Shown: in pieces, positions 1-6,429 of the stretch
How the letters are laid out: each line of letters starts with the position of its first letter
Position numbering within the stretch: position 1 is the stretch's first letter
DNA from: Chitinophagaceae bacterium
GTDB lineage: Bacteria; Bacteroidota; Bacteroidia; Chitinophagales; Chitinophagaceae
Assembly (NCBI GenBank): GCA_025455665.1
Contig: JALOMC010000141.1
Location: forward strand, 1-6,429
Direction of reading: 5' to 3'
Length of the DNA stretch: 6,429 bases
Program-made: the position numbers and the translations under genes
The notes under the pieces: model-generated
Database searches by the model: none
Seen by the model: the letters and a program-made list of their open reading frames with translations, nothing else
What the model was told of the DNA's origin: nothing

Positions 1-198
1 CCCTGCAGCCGGCGTGGTAAAAAAGCCAATGCGTACTGTGCCATCGGCTGTTTCTTGTGTTATACCCAAGCCGCCCGAAGCGCTACGCACCGTCAGGCGG
101 TCGGCGGGGGTGGTGGTGCCAATACCGATGTTTTGGGCCATCGCCCACAATGGCATGACGGCCGCTAACAAGAAACGTAAGCCCAGATGATTTTTCAT
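1..198 (-). CDS. Secreted NIGIG-motif protein, N-terminal part (3' end outside window)
   Basis: The reading frame starts at ATG 198-196 and stays open for 66 codons to the left edge, so only the N-terminus is present. Residues 1-21 form a clear Sec signal peptide: MKN, a basic residue at 8, a hydrophobic stretch, then WAMA before Gln22, the Ala-Gln junction typical of Bacteroidota. The mature protein opens directly with NIGIGTTTP (23-31), followed by a DRLTV segment and a DGTVRIG segment (52-58). This opening is common among exported Bacteroidota proteins annotated as hypothetical or as tail-fibre/S74-peptidase-like, where it heads repeat-rich surface proteins. The family's biochemical role is unknown and I assign none. 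No Shine-Dalgarno precedes the start. The start lies 9 nt after the stop of the 76-residue gene, which suggests co-transcription and possibly coupled translation. Signal peptide and family resemblance are firm; function and total length cannot be seen. Confidence 0.85.
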   Translation of the reverse strand, partial: MKNHLGLRFLLAAVMPLWAMAQNIGIGTTTPADRLTVRSASGGLGITQETADGTVRIGFFTTPAAG

Positions 199-207
199 GG
201 CAAAGGG

Positions 208-438
208 TTAATGAATTTCAAATCGCTTGACAATGACATGACCGGGCGTTTCGAGCCGGGCAAACCAACGCCCCGGCTGAAGAAAGCTGCAATCAAGCAA
301 AAAAGGCGAGGACAGCTGCAGGCGCTGGTAAATACTTCCATCGGACCGCAGCAACCATGCTTGTGCCAATGTCAGCTCCGCATCTGCCAAGGCTATTTCC
401 AGCAGTTGCCGATTCACATCAAACAGCACGGCGGCCAT
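208..438 (-). CDS. 76-residue protein resembling a free-standing T9SS C-terminal sorting domain
   Basis: This small ORF begins at ATG 438-436, with TGA and TAA codons in frame just upstream, so no longer version exists in this frame. Its pattern follows a type IX secretion C-terminal domain: a first strand (LFDVNRQLLEIAL, 5-17), a strand and turn with LLRSDGSIYQ (29-38) where the family has 'D..Gr.v', LLDCSFLQPGRWFARLE (47-63) matching the 'ldls.L..G.Y.v.i' block, and a basic final strand VIVKRFEI (68-75). In known proteins this domain ends a long secreted protein with an N-terminal signal peptide. Here it stands alone, without signal peptide or cargo, and lacks the usual early YPNP motif. 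It ends 9 nt before the secreted NIGIG gene, and its codon use looks like real coding sequence. It may be a genuine small beta-sandwich protein, or the surviving tail of a decayed T9SS substrate. The family assignment is by motif only. Confidence 0.6.
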   Translation of the reverse strand: MAAVLFDVNRQLLEIALADAELTLAQAWLLRSDGSIYQRLQLSSPFLLDCSFLQPGRWFARLETPGHVIVKRFEIH

Positions 439-762
439 ATTTTATCAGCATTTGTAAGATGAAAGTGCAACATACGAGCCGGGCTCGCAAGCAGCCTTGA
501 GTGGCCGGTAGAAAAGCTTGAGCAATTGGTAAACCTGTTTTAATCCGTCATTTACTGCCAGCAGGTGCTGGCACCGCATAAACCCATGCCCGCGAGAAGG
601 CACCGTGAGCCAACACTGACCGCAAAAGAAAAAAGCTGTAGTTGCTGCTTGGACGCAGCCAGTAGCCACTGCCATCTATCCTCCAATACACAAAGCAGGC
701 AAGTGACGGCTACATGAGGGAGCAAGACGAACATCCTCATCTGGCCTGCTGATAGTACTTTA
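439..762. other. 324-nt stretch with no confident gene; possible decayed coding sequence
   Basis: This lies between the hydrolase stop and the 76-residue gene. No reading frame has a convincing start plus a recognisable product. On the minus strand the open frame shifts. Positions 691-548 are open for 47 codons from a GTG, with coding-like peptides such as DGSGYWLRPSSNYSFFLL and SRAWVYAVPAPAGSK. Positions 675-445 are open in another frame, ending NDGLKQVYQLLKLFY...SSYKC. This second frame is the same as that of the 76-residue gene and is separated from it by TGA, TAA and one sense codon. This could be a remnant of a longer gene broken by frameshifts and stops, or chance openness in moderately GC-rich DNA. 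A 13-nt near-perfect palindrome (CGAGCCGGGCTCG) lies at 475-487, but no T-tract follows on either strand, so it is not called a terminator. I see no promoter I can defend. Confidence 0.4.
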
Positions 763-3042
763 TCATTTCAACACGGGTACTTCAATAAAACTTTCGCCGT
801 ACCAGGTTAATTGTAGTGGAGCACCGGCATCCGCAATTGTTTCCGCACTTACATCTTTACCTGTACCATAGTTGATTTGCCAGTATTTACTTTTTACCAC
901 CCCTACCACTACTACCAAACTGCTACCGGGCGATAGCTGCTTACTCACCACATACCAGTTTGGTAGCTGAATAGCTGTTTTTTTATTCGGCGTGAGCAAC
1001 TGCCGCTTCGAGCGGTCGGCAGCATAGCTGGCCCGAACCATATTATCAGCGGCATGCAGCGCCAAATAGGTACCATCGGCTCGCTTTTCGAAAAACCTAA
1101 CTTTAAGATCCACGTCTTTTTTATTGACAGAAAAAACCAACCTGCCAGTAAATGAACCGCTAACTGTGAGCGGCTTATCTGATACCGGCAATACAAAGCT
1201 GATGGCAGTGGTTCTATCCAGTGTACTATCAATGATAGATGTCTTGTAAGATTTTGCAGTATCACTACGGTCAGCAAAATCTACTTGCTGCGTTGCCACC
1301 TTACCCGCGGCAGGGCTATTGGCAAACAAATAGTCTTCCTGCTGCTTTTTTCCGCTGAAATAGTAACGAATTCTATTACTACTCATTCCTGCCAGCGATG
1401 CAGCATGCCGCCACGAATTAGTACCCATTACCGCAAAATTGATTTTATCTTTTAGCAATGCAGGCCTTTCCTTTCCTTTTAGCACATGGTCAAACCAGGC
1501 CACACTCAAATCTTCAAAGTTTACCGCTACTGCCACGCTGTCAAATTTGTAGCCCCCATACGATGCCATTGGTACCCGCTGTGCACCCGCATGATCATAG
1601 GGACCTATTACCACATAGTGCTGTGCTGATGGATTGTGCCGCGTATGCTGCTGGTAATAGTAAAGTGCTCCAATTTGGTCTTCATCATAGTAGCCGGTAG
1701 TGGTAAGCACCGGTATGTTCAGGTTAGCAAACTCACTGGCTGTTGGCGTCATTTTTTGCCAATACGCATCAAAAGTGGGATGCTGCAGCCAGCGTTGAAA
1801 AATCGCACTGGGTCTGCCTTCCATGCTGTCCAAAGCCCTGAAAGCCCTGCCTTGTGTGTACCAGGTTGTAGCTGTTTTCTCCCAATGATCTTCCCGGCCA
1901 AAATCGGCATAGTCGGTTTGCTTATTGTTTGTTACCAGGTGTATCCAAGGCAGCATATAGGTCATGTACACATTGTTGTGTTTCGGAAAGTCGATGCCCG
2001 GCCCCACCGCTACCTGCGGCATAATGGTTTTGAGAGCAGGATGAAGCCGCTTCACTGCGGCCCACTGGGCAAAGCCAAGGTAGCTGCCACCCGTCATTCC
2101 TATCTGTTTATTACACCATGGCTGCTTACTTATCCAGTCCATTACATCGTAGGCATCGGTAGCATCATGTTCAAATGGTTCTATTGCTTGTGGGCTACCG
2201 GCTTTGCCGCGGGTATTGGCCACTATGCCCACATAGCCCTTGGCTGCATACTTTTTGGCCGTTGTTCTGTTAGCCATTTCATCGGCATAAATGCTCCACA
2301 CCAATACAGCCGGTAGCGGCTCGCTGGCTTTGTTGCTGCGCATTATGGTCAATTGAATACTACTGCCATCGCTGGTCGTCACCAGCGTTTTATCAGTAAT
2401 AAAATCTCTATCGGCCATTACACTCATGTACGACTGATATGGGCCGAGAATAGAGGTGTACACCAGATAGCTGTTGTAGTTTCGCACCAGTGAGTAGGCC
2501 TCCTTCATGGTAAGCGTATCCTTTCGGGCACAGTCTTTCACTACGCTTTCAAAGCTGGCCTTTATAGTAGCCAGTGGTGCGCCGGCATAATTTGCTGCGA
2601 CCGATTGTGCTGCCTCGTTCAGTTTGGGAAAATTGGTGGAAAGCAATGCTTGCAGCCGTTGCTCAAACGGGCTGCCGTCTTGCTGCATACATGCCCGGGC
2701 ATACATTTCAAATTGAAACGCTACACCGTTCATATCCTCGGTCGGGTCACTCAGCCGAAAAGAATCGATGAATGCGATAGCCGCCTGGTACTGCTGCGCT
2801 ACAAGTGCTATTCTAAACTTGGCGTCATACTCTGCTGCCTTGTCTTTCACTTTGTAGGATTGTAAGACCGCTGCCGCAAGTGCAGGTATTTGCCCGGCCA
2901 GTGTGGCACTATCGGCATAGCTGGCTTTTGGAAAATAAAAGGTCTGTGCATTTACCCGAATCGCTGCCGAAGCCATCAATAGCAGCAGGACCATGCTGGT
3001 GAGAAAATCCTGAACACGAAGGCAACGAGGGATGACTGTCAT
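763..3042 (-). CDS. Secreted CocE/NonD family serine hydrolase (X-Pro dipeptidyl-peptidase S15-like)
   Basis: A 759-residue alpha/beta hydrolase predicted to be exported and to cleave an ester or amide bond. Relatives include cocaine esterase, alpha-amino-acid ester hydrolases and glutaryl-7-ACA acylases; the substrate here is unknown. I prefer ATG 3042 over the in-frame GTG 3081, because it gives a signal peptide with a hydrophobic core (VLLLLMASAAI) and cleavage after VNA before Gln33. In this numbering the nucleophile is Ser320 in GMTGGSYLG (codon 2085-2083), the acid is Asp453 in TTGYYDED (1686-1684), and the base is His484 in IGPYDHAG (1593-1591). Tyr252 in VWSIYADE sits where the family has its oxyanion-hole Tyr. 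NTRGKAGS and DAYDVMDWISKQPW are further family hallmarks. Residues ~33-205 form a probably helical N-terminal region absent from minimal CocE enzymes. Residues from ~535 on form the C-terminal jelly roll, with KKDVDLKVRF replacing the usual 'DTD' segment. The frame is intact. It lies 286 nt downstream of the LytTR regulator in the same direction, so co-regulation is possible but unproven. Confidence 0.92.
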   Translation of the reverse strand: MTVIPRCLRVQDFLTSMVLLLLMASAAIRVNAQTFYFPKASYADSATLAGQIPALAAAVLQSYKVKDKAAEYDAKFRIALVAQQYQAAIAFIDSFRLSDPTEDMNGVAFQFEMYARACMQQDGSPFEQRLQALLSTNFPKLNEAAQSVAANYAGAPLATIKASFESVVKDCARKDTLTMKEAYSLVRNYNSYLVYTSILGPYQSYMSVMADRDFITDKTLVTTSDGSSIQLTIMRSNKASEPLPAVLVWSIYADEMANRTTAKKYAAKGYVGIVANTRGKAGSPQAIEPFEHDATDAYDVMDWISKQPWCNKQIGMTGGSYLGFAQWAAVKRLHPALKTIMPQVAVGPGIDFPKHNNVYMTYMLPWIHLVTNNKQTDYADFGREDHWEKTATTWYTQGRAFRALDSMEGRPSAIFQRWLQHPTFDAYWQKMTPTASEFANLNIPVLTTTGYYDEDQIGALYYYQQHTRHNPSAQHYVVIGPYDHAGAQRVPMASYGGYKFDSVAVAVNFEDLSVAWFDHVLKGKERPALLKDKINFAVMGTNSWRHAASLAGMSSNRIRYYFSGKKQQEDYLFANSPAAGKVATQQVDFADRSDTAKSYKTSIIDSTLDRTTAISFVLPVSDKPLTVSGSFTGRLVFSVNKKDVDLKVRFFEKRADGTYLALHAADNMVRASYAADRSKRQLLTPNKKTAIQLPNWYVVSKQLSPGSSLVVVVGVVKSKYWQINYGTGKDVSAETIADAGAPLQLTWYGESFIEVPVLK

Positions 3043-3064
3043 ACTAGTTGTTGAGTTTTGGTGG

Positions 3065-3094
3065 TTACACTTCTGTATCACTGCCTGTCGCCAT
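3065..3094 (-). CDS. Possible 9-codon leader ORF before the hydrolase gene
   Basis: ATG 3094-3092 opens a nine-codon frame, MATGSDTEV, closed by TAA at 3067-3065. That is 22 nt before the hydrolase ATG and in a different frame. It is preceded at near-ideal spacing (6 nt) by a strong purine tract, GGAGGAGGAG. It could be a leader peptide that tunes translation of the hydrolase, or a chance ATG. Its frame is also the end of a longer GTG-initiated frame (3256-3065, 63 codons) with a hydrophobic patch (YLIGNCCILIF); I do not regard that as a convincing gene. Confidence 0.25.
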   Translation of the reverse strand: MATGSDTEV

Positions 3095-3100
3095 TTTTTG

Positions 3101-3110
3101 CTCCTCCTCC
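3101..3110 (-). promoter_or_regulatory. Strong Shine-Dalgarno-like tract GGAGGAGGAG
   Basis: Read on the minus strand, GGAGGAGGAG is followed by CAAAAA and ATG. The other gene starts in this window (198, 438, 4078) have no such tract, in keeping with weak Shine-Dalgarno use in Bacteroidota, so it stands out. Its spacing fits the mini-ORF start at 3094. The hydrolase GTG at 3081 is 19 nt away and the ATG at 3042 is 58 nt away, so it is poorly placed for the hydrolase itself. It may be a chance purine run. Confidence 0.35.
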
Positions 3111-3328
3111 GGTCGGCAAAAAATCAGTATGCAGCAGTTGCCAATGAGGTACGCAGCAGGCCACACGTATTGTACCGTTGACCGCCCTGCCCTATAGCGA
3201 ATTTGCAGGTATACCACAAGTGAAGCTATTCCGCCCTTGCTGTGTGCTTCAGCCACTTTTAGCAGCTGGTATCAAATTCTGAGCGGTTGGTTTTTGTACT
3301 TGCTGGTGCATCTCCTGCCAAGCAGCTG

Positions 3329-4078
3329 TCAGATCCGTTGCACCAGTTCGAAAAAATCGGTCTTGCGGCGCCGGCTAAGTGGCACCCGTGCCTCACCGGT
3401 CATCAGCAGGTAGTCTTCGCCAGCCTGCGTATGAAAGCTATGCACATGTTGCAAATTGACCAGAAAGCCATTGTGCGAACGAAAAAAACCGTGTGGCGTC
3501 AGCTGATCATCAAACTCTTTCAGCGTTTTAGTAACCGTCAGTTTCGGTCGTTCTGTAAAATGCAAAATGCTGTAATTGCTGACTGCTTCTACCCATACTA
3601 TTTCTGCAGTACCCACTATCAGGTGCACGCCATTTTGCGCCGTAATGGCAAAGCGTACCGGAGCACCAGTTGCCAGGCCTCTCTTCAACACATGATTTAC
3701 CTGCAGGCGTTCGCGGCAGCGCTGCAGCGCATCGCCCAGCTCTTCCACGCTGTAAGGTTTTATCAGGTAGTCGGCTGCTTGCAGCTTAATAGCATCTACC
3801 GCATATTGAGTATATGCGGTAGTAAACACCACTTCGCACCGGCGTTCTGGCAGCATTCGCAGTACATCCAGGCCCGTCAGGCGCGGCATTTCTACATCCA
3901 AAAAAAGCAGATCGGGCTGATGAATGTGCAGCAATTGCGGTACCTGCAGCGCATCGGTACAGGTGGCAGCTACGCGGCATTCTGTTTCAAAGCGACGCTC
4001 CAGCATGGCCTGCAGGCCGTCGATGCTTTGTTGCTCATCGTCTACAATCAGGCAAATCAAAAGATCAGTGTGTGGCAT
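3329..4078 (-). CDS. LytTR family DNA-binding response regulator
   Basis: A 249-residue cytoplasmic response regulator that should accept phosphate from the upstream kinase and bind DNA. The receiver domain spans residues ~7-122: acidic pocket Asp13-Asp14 (IVDDE), phosphoacceptor Asp61 in LLFLDVEMP (codon 3898-3896), switch threonine in VVFTTAY (Thr87), and Lys107 in YLIKPYS. The output domain, ~141-249, is LytTR: IVWVEAVSNYSILHF, KTLKEFDDQL, FFRSHNGFLVNLQHV and VPLSRRRK are the standard family blocks. I chose ATG 4078 because it places the first receiver strand about seven residues in. The frame continues upstream to 4180, but that would add 34 residues overlapping the kinase and unlike any receiver domain. 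The start is 25 nt after the kinase stop, without a Shine-Dalgarno, as expected of a two-gene operon in this phylum. All key residues are present. Target genes are unknown; members of this family often regulate nearby genes or surface and transport functions. Confidence 0.95.
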   Translation of the reverse strand: MPHTDLLICLIVDDEQQSIDGLQAMLERRFETECRVAATCTDALQVPQLLHIHQPDLLFLDVEMPRLTGLDVLRMLPERRCEVVFTTAYTQYAVDAIKLQAADYLIKPYSVEELGDALQRCRERLQVNHVLKRGLATGAPVRFAITAQNGVHLIVGTAEIVWVEAVSNYSILHFTERPKLTVTKTLKEFDDQLTPHGFFRSHNGFLVNLQHVHSFHTQAGEDYLLMTGEARVPLSRRRKTDFFELVQRI

Positions 4079-4103
4079 AAAGTCTATTTCTGGCGGCACA
4101 TCA

Positions 4104-6429
4104 TTATAGCCAAATGGTAATGACCGTACCCGTTTCAATTTGATCAGGAAAATAATCATCAATCTGATATCTGATATCACGTTGCAGCACTGTTCCTAAC
4201 AGCTGCATGCGGCGCTCCGTCAGCTGCATGCCCACACTTTGGCGTTGCAGGCTGCTGGCTGCTTTTAGTCTGGCCGCTTCCGACCGTCCTATACCATTGT
4301 CGGCAATGCTGATGTGGAGCCCACCCGCAGGCGTGTAGGCTGCCTTGATGCTGAGCAATCCTGCCCGGCTCTTTAGCGGCGATAAGCCATGCCAAATAGC
4401 ATTCTCCACAAAGGGCTGCAGCAGCATGGGGGGCAACTGTACACTGTCGGCATCCAGGCCGGCTGCTACTTCTATCTGGTAGTCAAAGCTGGCATTGCAG
4501 CGCCGGTGCTCCAGCTCTACGTACAGTTTCAACAGGTCCAGCTCTTGCTTCAGGCTGATGAGATCGCGGCCACTCAACTCCAGTATTTGCCTGATGAGGC
4601 GAGCAAACTTGCTGAGGTACTCGCTGGCATCATCCTGTTTATTTTCCCAAATAAACTTTTGAATTGAGTTGAGTGAATTGAAAATGAAATGCGGATTCAT
4701 TTGACTGCGCAGGGTAGCCATTTGCATTTCGGCCAGCTGCCGGGTTTGCAGGTTTTCGGCAGCGGCCCGCTGTACTATTCTCCGTTCCCGCCATTTTACC
4801 AGCGCCCACACAGCTGCCAAGGCCAGCAGCACCTGCAGCACCCGGGCCCAGGGGCGGGCCCACCAGGGCAGCGGTATTTCAAATGAAAAACGGGCCGGCA
4901 CAGCAGCAGCCCGCCCGCTGCTGTTATAGGCCATTATTTCCAGCACGTACTTGCCTGCCTTCAGGTTGGCAAATGATAGCTCCCGATTGCCCGTAAACTG
5001 CCAGCTACTATCAAAACCAAGCAATCGCCAGGCGAAGCGCAACTTATCTGGCTGTTGGTACTCGAAGGCAGTAAATTGAAACTCCCAGCGCTGCTGCTGG
5101 GGGCTGGCTACCCACTGCTGCTGCCGAAAAGGTGCCAGCGGCAGCAATGCCCCATTCACCAGTACCTGCGTGATGACGGGTTGAGGTACGGAGCTATTGG
5201 CCCCCACCCCATTGGGCAGCCAGCGGCTAAAGGCCATTCGGTGCCCCAGGTACATCTCGCCATTGTAGTGAAACAGTGTGGCCCAATCGCTATTGATAGC
5301 ATAGATACCATCTACCGTGGTAAACACAGCTAACTCATTAGTAGCCGGTGTAAATTTTACCAGGCCTTCGGCGGTATATATCCATACATGGCCCAGCCAG
5401 TCGGCCTTCATGCCATGGGCGTGCACGGGCCGCCACGTAGCCGATATATGTTTGGCCTGCCCGGTAGCCAGGTGGTACAGCCACAGGCCCGACTCGCTAC
5501 CAATGACCAGCTGCTGCTGTACCACCGCCAGGCCAATGATGCGCTCTACACCGCCACCGGGCAAATAGCGAAGGCGCAACGTGTCTTCCAGTCCATTCCT
5601 GAATCGGAGCAGGCCAAACTGCCCCCCTACATATTTGTATCCTTGTGCATCTGTTGCCAGCCCCTCCAACACCGGAAACTGCCGCTGATGCTGCGGAAGC
5701 GGCACCACCTCTGCCACCCGCCGCTGGCCCGAGGCCGGATGATAGCCCACCAACCCACGCCAGCAGGTCATCCACAACCAGCCAGTGCTATCCAGCAGGC
5801 TGTACTCGCCAAACAATGTCTTGTTTTGCCGATCGGCCAACCTCACAAACGAAACATCAGCACCTGCTATACGCACAAATCCATCGTAGCTGCCGCCCCA
5901 TATCACCCCTTTGCCATCGCGGTACAGCGATTGTACCCAACGCTTACCGTAGTAAAGATCGTCGTCGCTCACCGGCGATACCCGAAACCAGCTTTTTTCA
6001 ATCTGACCGGTGTTGCCATTCATGAGCGCCACCCCGCTACCATGTATGCCCACCCACAGCATGCCGGGTCGCGTAGCATGTGGCTGTATACCACTCAGCA
6101 TATTGTACTGTACGGTATGAAGGGCAGGTAGCTCGCCCTTCTGAAATTGATTGGTGTAGTTCGTTATTTTTTCCAGCCCCAGCCACGAGCATACCCATAG
6201 TATACCGTTGGGCGCATAAAAACAAGAGTTGTGCAGCTCTACCCCCGTACCCAGCTGCCACTCCGGCTTGTACTCAAACCTGTGTACAATGCTTTTGCTC
6301 CGCCGGTCGTAAAGCATTTTGCCCGTATTGGTGCCCAAAATCCACAAAAGGCTATCGCCGGTAAGGGCTGGTGCTTCCGCCAAATCGCTGCACACAATGC
6401 CATGGTTATCCAGCTGCGGATAAAAGGAA
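4104..6429 (-). CDS. Sensor histidine kinase, propeller + Y_Y_Y + LytS-type kinase (5' end outside window)
   Basis: The frame is open to the right edge (first full codon 6428), so GTG 6395 is not the real start; 774 residues are visible. Residues below count from that GTG. Nine Reg_prop blade motifs with a period of 41-52 residues run from ~15 to 392, for example SLLWILGTNTG, GILWVCSWLG, GVIWGGSYDG and GHVWIYTAEG. A Y_Y_Y domain follows (~436-507: LRFAWRLLGFDSSWQF, LKAGKYVLEIMAYN), then one transmembrane helix (~518-535; nt 4844-4791), a short charged linker, and the PF06580 kinase core with phosphoacceptor His569 in QMNPHFIFNSLN (codon 4691-4689). The ATPase domain has the N box PFVENAIWHG (Asn665, 4403-4401), the G box ADNGIG (Asp699) and SVGMQLTERR. 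All catalytic motifs are intact. The propeller and Y_Y_Y parts are expected in the periplasm, where they sense an unknown ligand. The missing N-terminus should hold a signal peptide or first membrane anchor plus further blades; related kinases often have 14. It pairs with the LytTR regulator 25 nt downstream. Confidence 0.95.
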   Translation of the reverse strand, partial: SFYPQLDNHGIVCSDLAEAPALTGDSLLWILGTNTGKMLYDRRSKSIVHRFEYKPEWQLGTGVELHNSCFYAPNGILWVCSWLGLEKITNYTNQFQKGELPALHTVQYNMLSGIQPHATRPGMLWVGIHGSGVALMNGNTGQIEKSWFRVSPVSDDDLYYGKRWVQSLYRDGKGVIWGGSYDGFVRIAGADVSFVRLADRQNKTLFGEYSLLDSTGWLWMTCWRGLVGYHPASGQRRVAEVVPLPQHQRQFPVLEGLATDAQGYKYVGGQFGLLRFRNGLEDTLRLRYLPGGGVERIIGLAVVQQQLVIGSESGLWLYHLATGQAKHISATWRPVHAHGMKADWLGHVWIYTAEGLVKFTPATNELAVFTTVDGIYAINSDWATLFHYNGEMYLGHRMAFSRWLPNGVGANSSVPQPVITQVLVNGALLPLAPFRQQQWVASPQQQRWEFQFTAFEYQQPDKLRFAWRLLGFDSSWQFTGNRELSFANLKAGKYVLEIMAYNSSGRAAAVPARFSFEIPLPWWARPWARVLQVLLALAAVWALVKWRERRIVQRAAAENLQTRQLAEMQMATLRSQMNPHFIFNSLNSIQKFIWENKQDDASEYLSKFARLIRQILELSGRDLISLKQELDLLKLYVELEHRRCNASFDYQIEVAAGLDADSVQLPPMLLQPFVENAIWHGLSPLKSRAGLLSIKAAYTPAGGLHISIADNGIGRSEAARLKAASSLQRQSVGMQLTERRMQLLGTVLQRDIRYQIDDYFPDQIETGTVITIWL

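Larger units (their letters stand above)
3043..3328. other. Intergenic region between LytTR regulator and hydrolase
   Basis: These 286 nt lie between the regulator stop and the preferred hydrolase start. No hairpin with a T-run follows the regulator, so read-through from the kinase-regulator operon into the hydrolase is possible. No good match to the Bacteroidota promoter (TTG around -33, TAnnTTTG around -7) was found by eye on the minus strand. One near-match to a LytTR half-site, ACCGTTGAC, lies at 3174-3182 on the plus strand, without a properly spaced partner. The main content is the purine tract and mini-ORF listed separately. Confidence 0.5.

Noticed and set aside
475..487. Palindrome CGAGCCGGGCTCG as a possible terminator
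   Set aside because: The stem-loop is very short and no T-tract follows on either strand.
552..740. 62-codon minus-strand frame just after the hydrolase, starting MRMFVLL
   Set aside because: The start resembles a signal sequence only superficially; charged residues interrupt the hydrophobic part, composition is Cys/Trp/Leu-rich, and it overlaps other equally open frames.
1636..2316. 226-codon open frame on the plus strand, antisense to the hydrolase gene
   Set aside because: It lies wholly opposite a gene with intact catalytic motifs, its translation has no recognisable domain, and its openness follows from codon bias of the opposite strand.
3174..3182. LytTR-type half-site ACCGTTGAC upstream of the hydrolase
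   Set aside because: Only a near match and no second half-site at the usual ~21-nt spacing; a single 9-mer near match is expected by chance.
3065..3256. 63-codon GTG-initiated frame with a hydrophobic patch upstream of the hydrolase
   Set aside because: Weak start without ribosome-binding site, overlap with the alternative hydrolase start, and no recognisable family; only its last nine codons have a credible start.
3287..4120. 277-codon open frame on the plus strand, antisense to the response regulator
   Set aside because: The opposite strand encodes a full receiver plus LytTR protein; the antisense translation is Gln/His-rich without family features.
4200..4231. 11-nt direct repeat CAGCTGCATGC, 21 nt apart
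   Set aside because: Lies in the kinase ATPase domain and encodes the two MQL segments of GMQLTERRMQLLG, a normal family motif; the repeat follows from codon reuse.
5388..6131. 247-codon open frame on the plus strand, antisense to the kinase propeller region
   Set aside because: Mirror of the propeller coding sequence; the translation is low-complexity in Pro, His and Gln with no domain.

Overview
The window looks like a chromosomal segment of a Bacteroidota bacterium, most likely a Chitinophagaceae-type relative. The evidence is a secreted protein opening with the NIGIGTTTP motif common in this phylum, a short protein resembling a type IX secretion C-terminal domain, and a LytS/LytTR two-component pair whose kinase has a periplasmic beta-propeller plus Y_Y_Y sensor. 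The gene starts also mostly lack Shine-Dalgarno sequences. All recognised genes are on the minus strand, so transcription runs from right to left.

Layout in transcription order: (1) 6429-4104, a sensor histidine kinase whose 5' end lies beyond the right edge. At least nine propeller blades, the Y_Y_Y domain, one transmembrane helix and an intact LytS-type kinase core are visible. (2) 4078-3329, its LytTR response regulator, 25 nt downstream and almost certainly co-transcribed. (3) 3328-3043, a 286-nt intergenic stretch. It contains a 9-codon mini-ORF preceded by an unusually strong Shine-Dalgarno-like GGAGGAGGAG. (4) 3042-763, a secreted CocE/NonD (peptidase S15-like) serine hydrolase with a complete Ser-Asp-His triad. 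(5) 762-439, a 324-nt stretch without a confident gene, possibly decayed coding sequence. (6) 438-208, a 76-residue protein resembling a free-standing T9SS C-terminal domain. (7) 198-1, the first 66 codons of a secreted NIGIG-type protein that continues past the left edge.

The kinase and regulator form a complete signalling pair: an extracytoplasmic ligand would be read by the propeller, and phosphotransfer would pass to a LytTR DNA-binding regulator. The co-oriented secreted hydrolase downstream is a possible target or partner, but the sequence shows no convincing LytTR site that proves it. The window mostly holds recognisable families. The less ordinary parts are the small ORF with the strong ribosome-binding site before the hydrolase and the isolated CTD-like protein with broken open frame upstream of it. 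I saw no RNA genes, insertion sequences, CRISPR arrays, attachment sites or clear intrinsic terminators.
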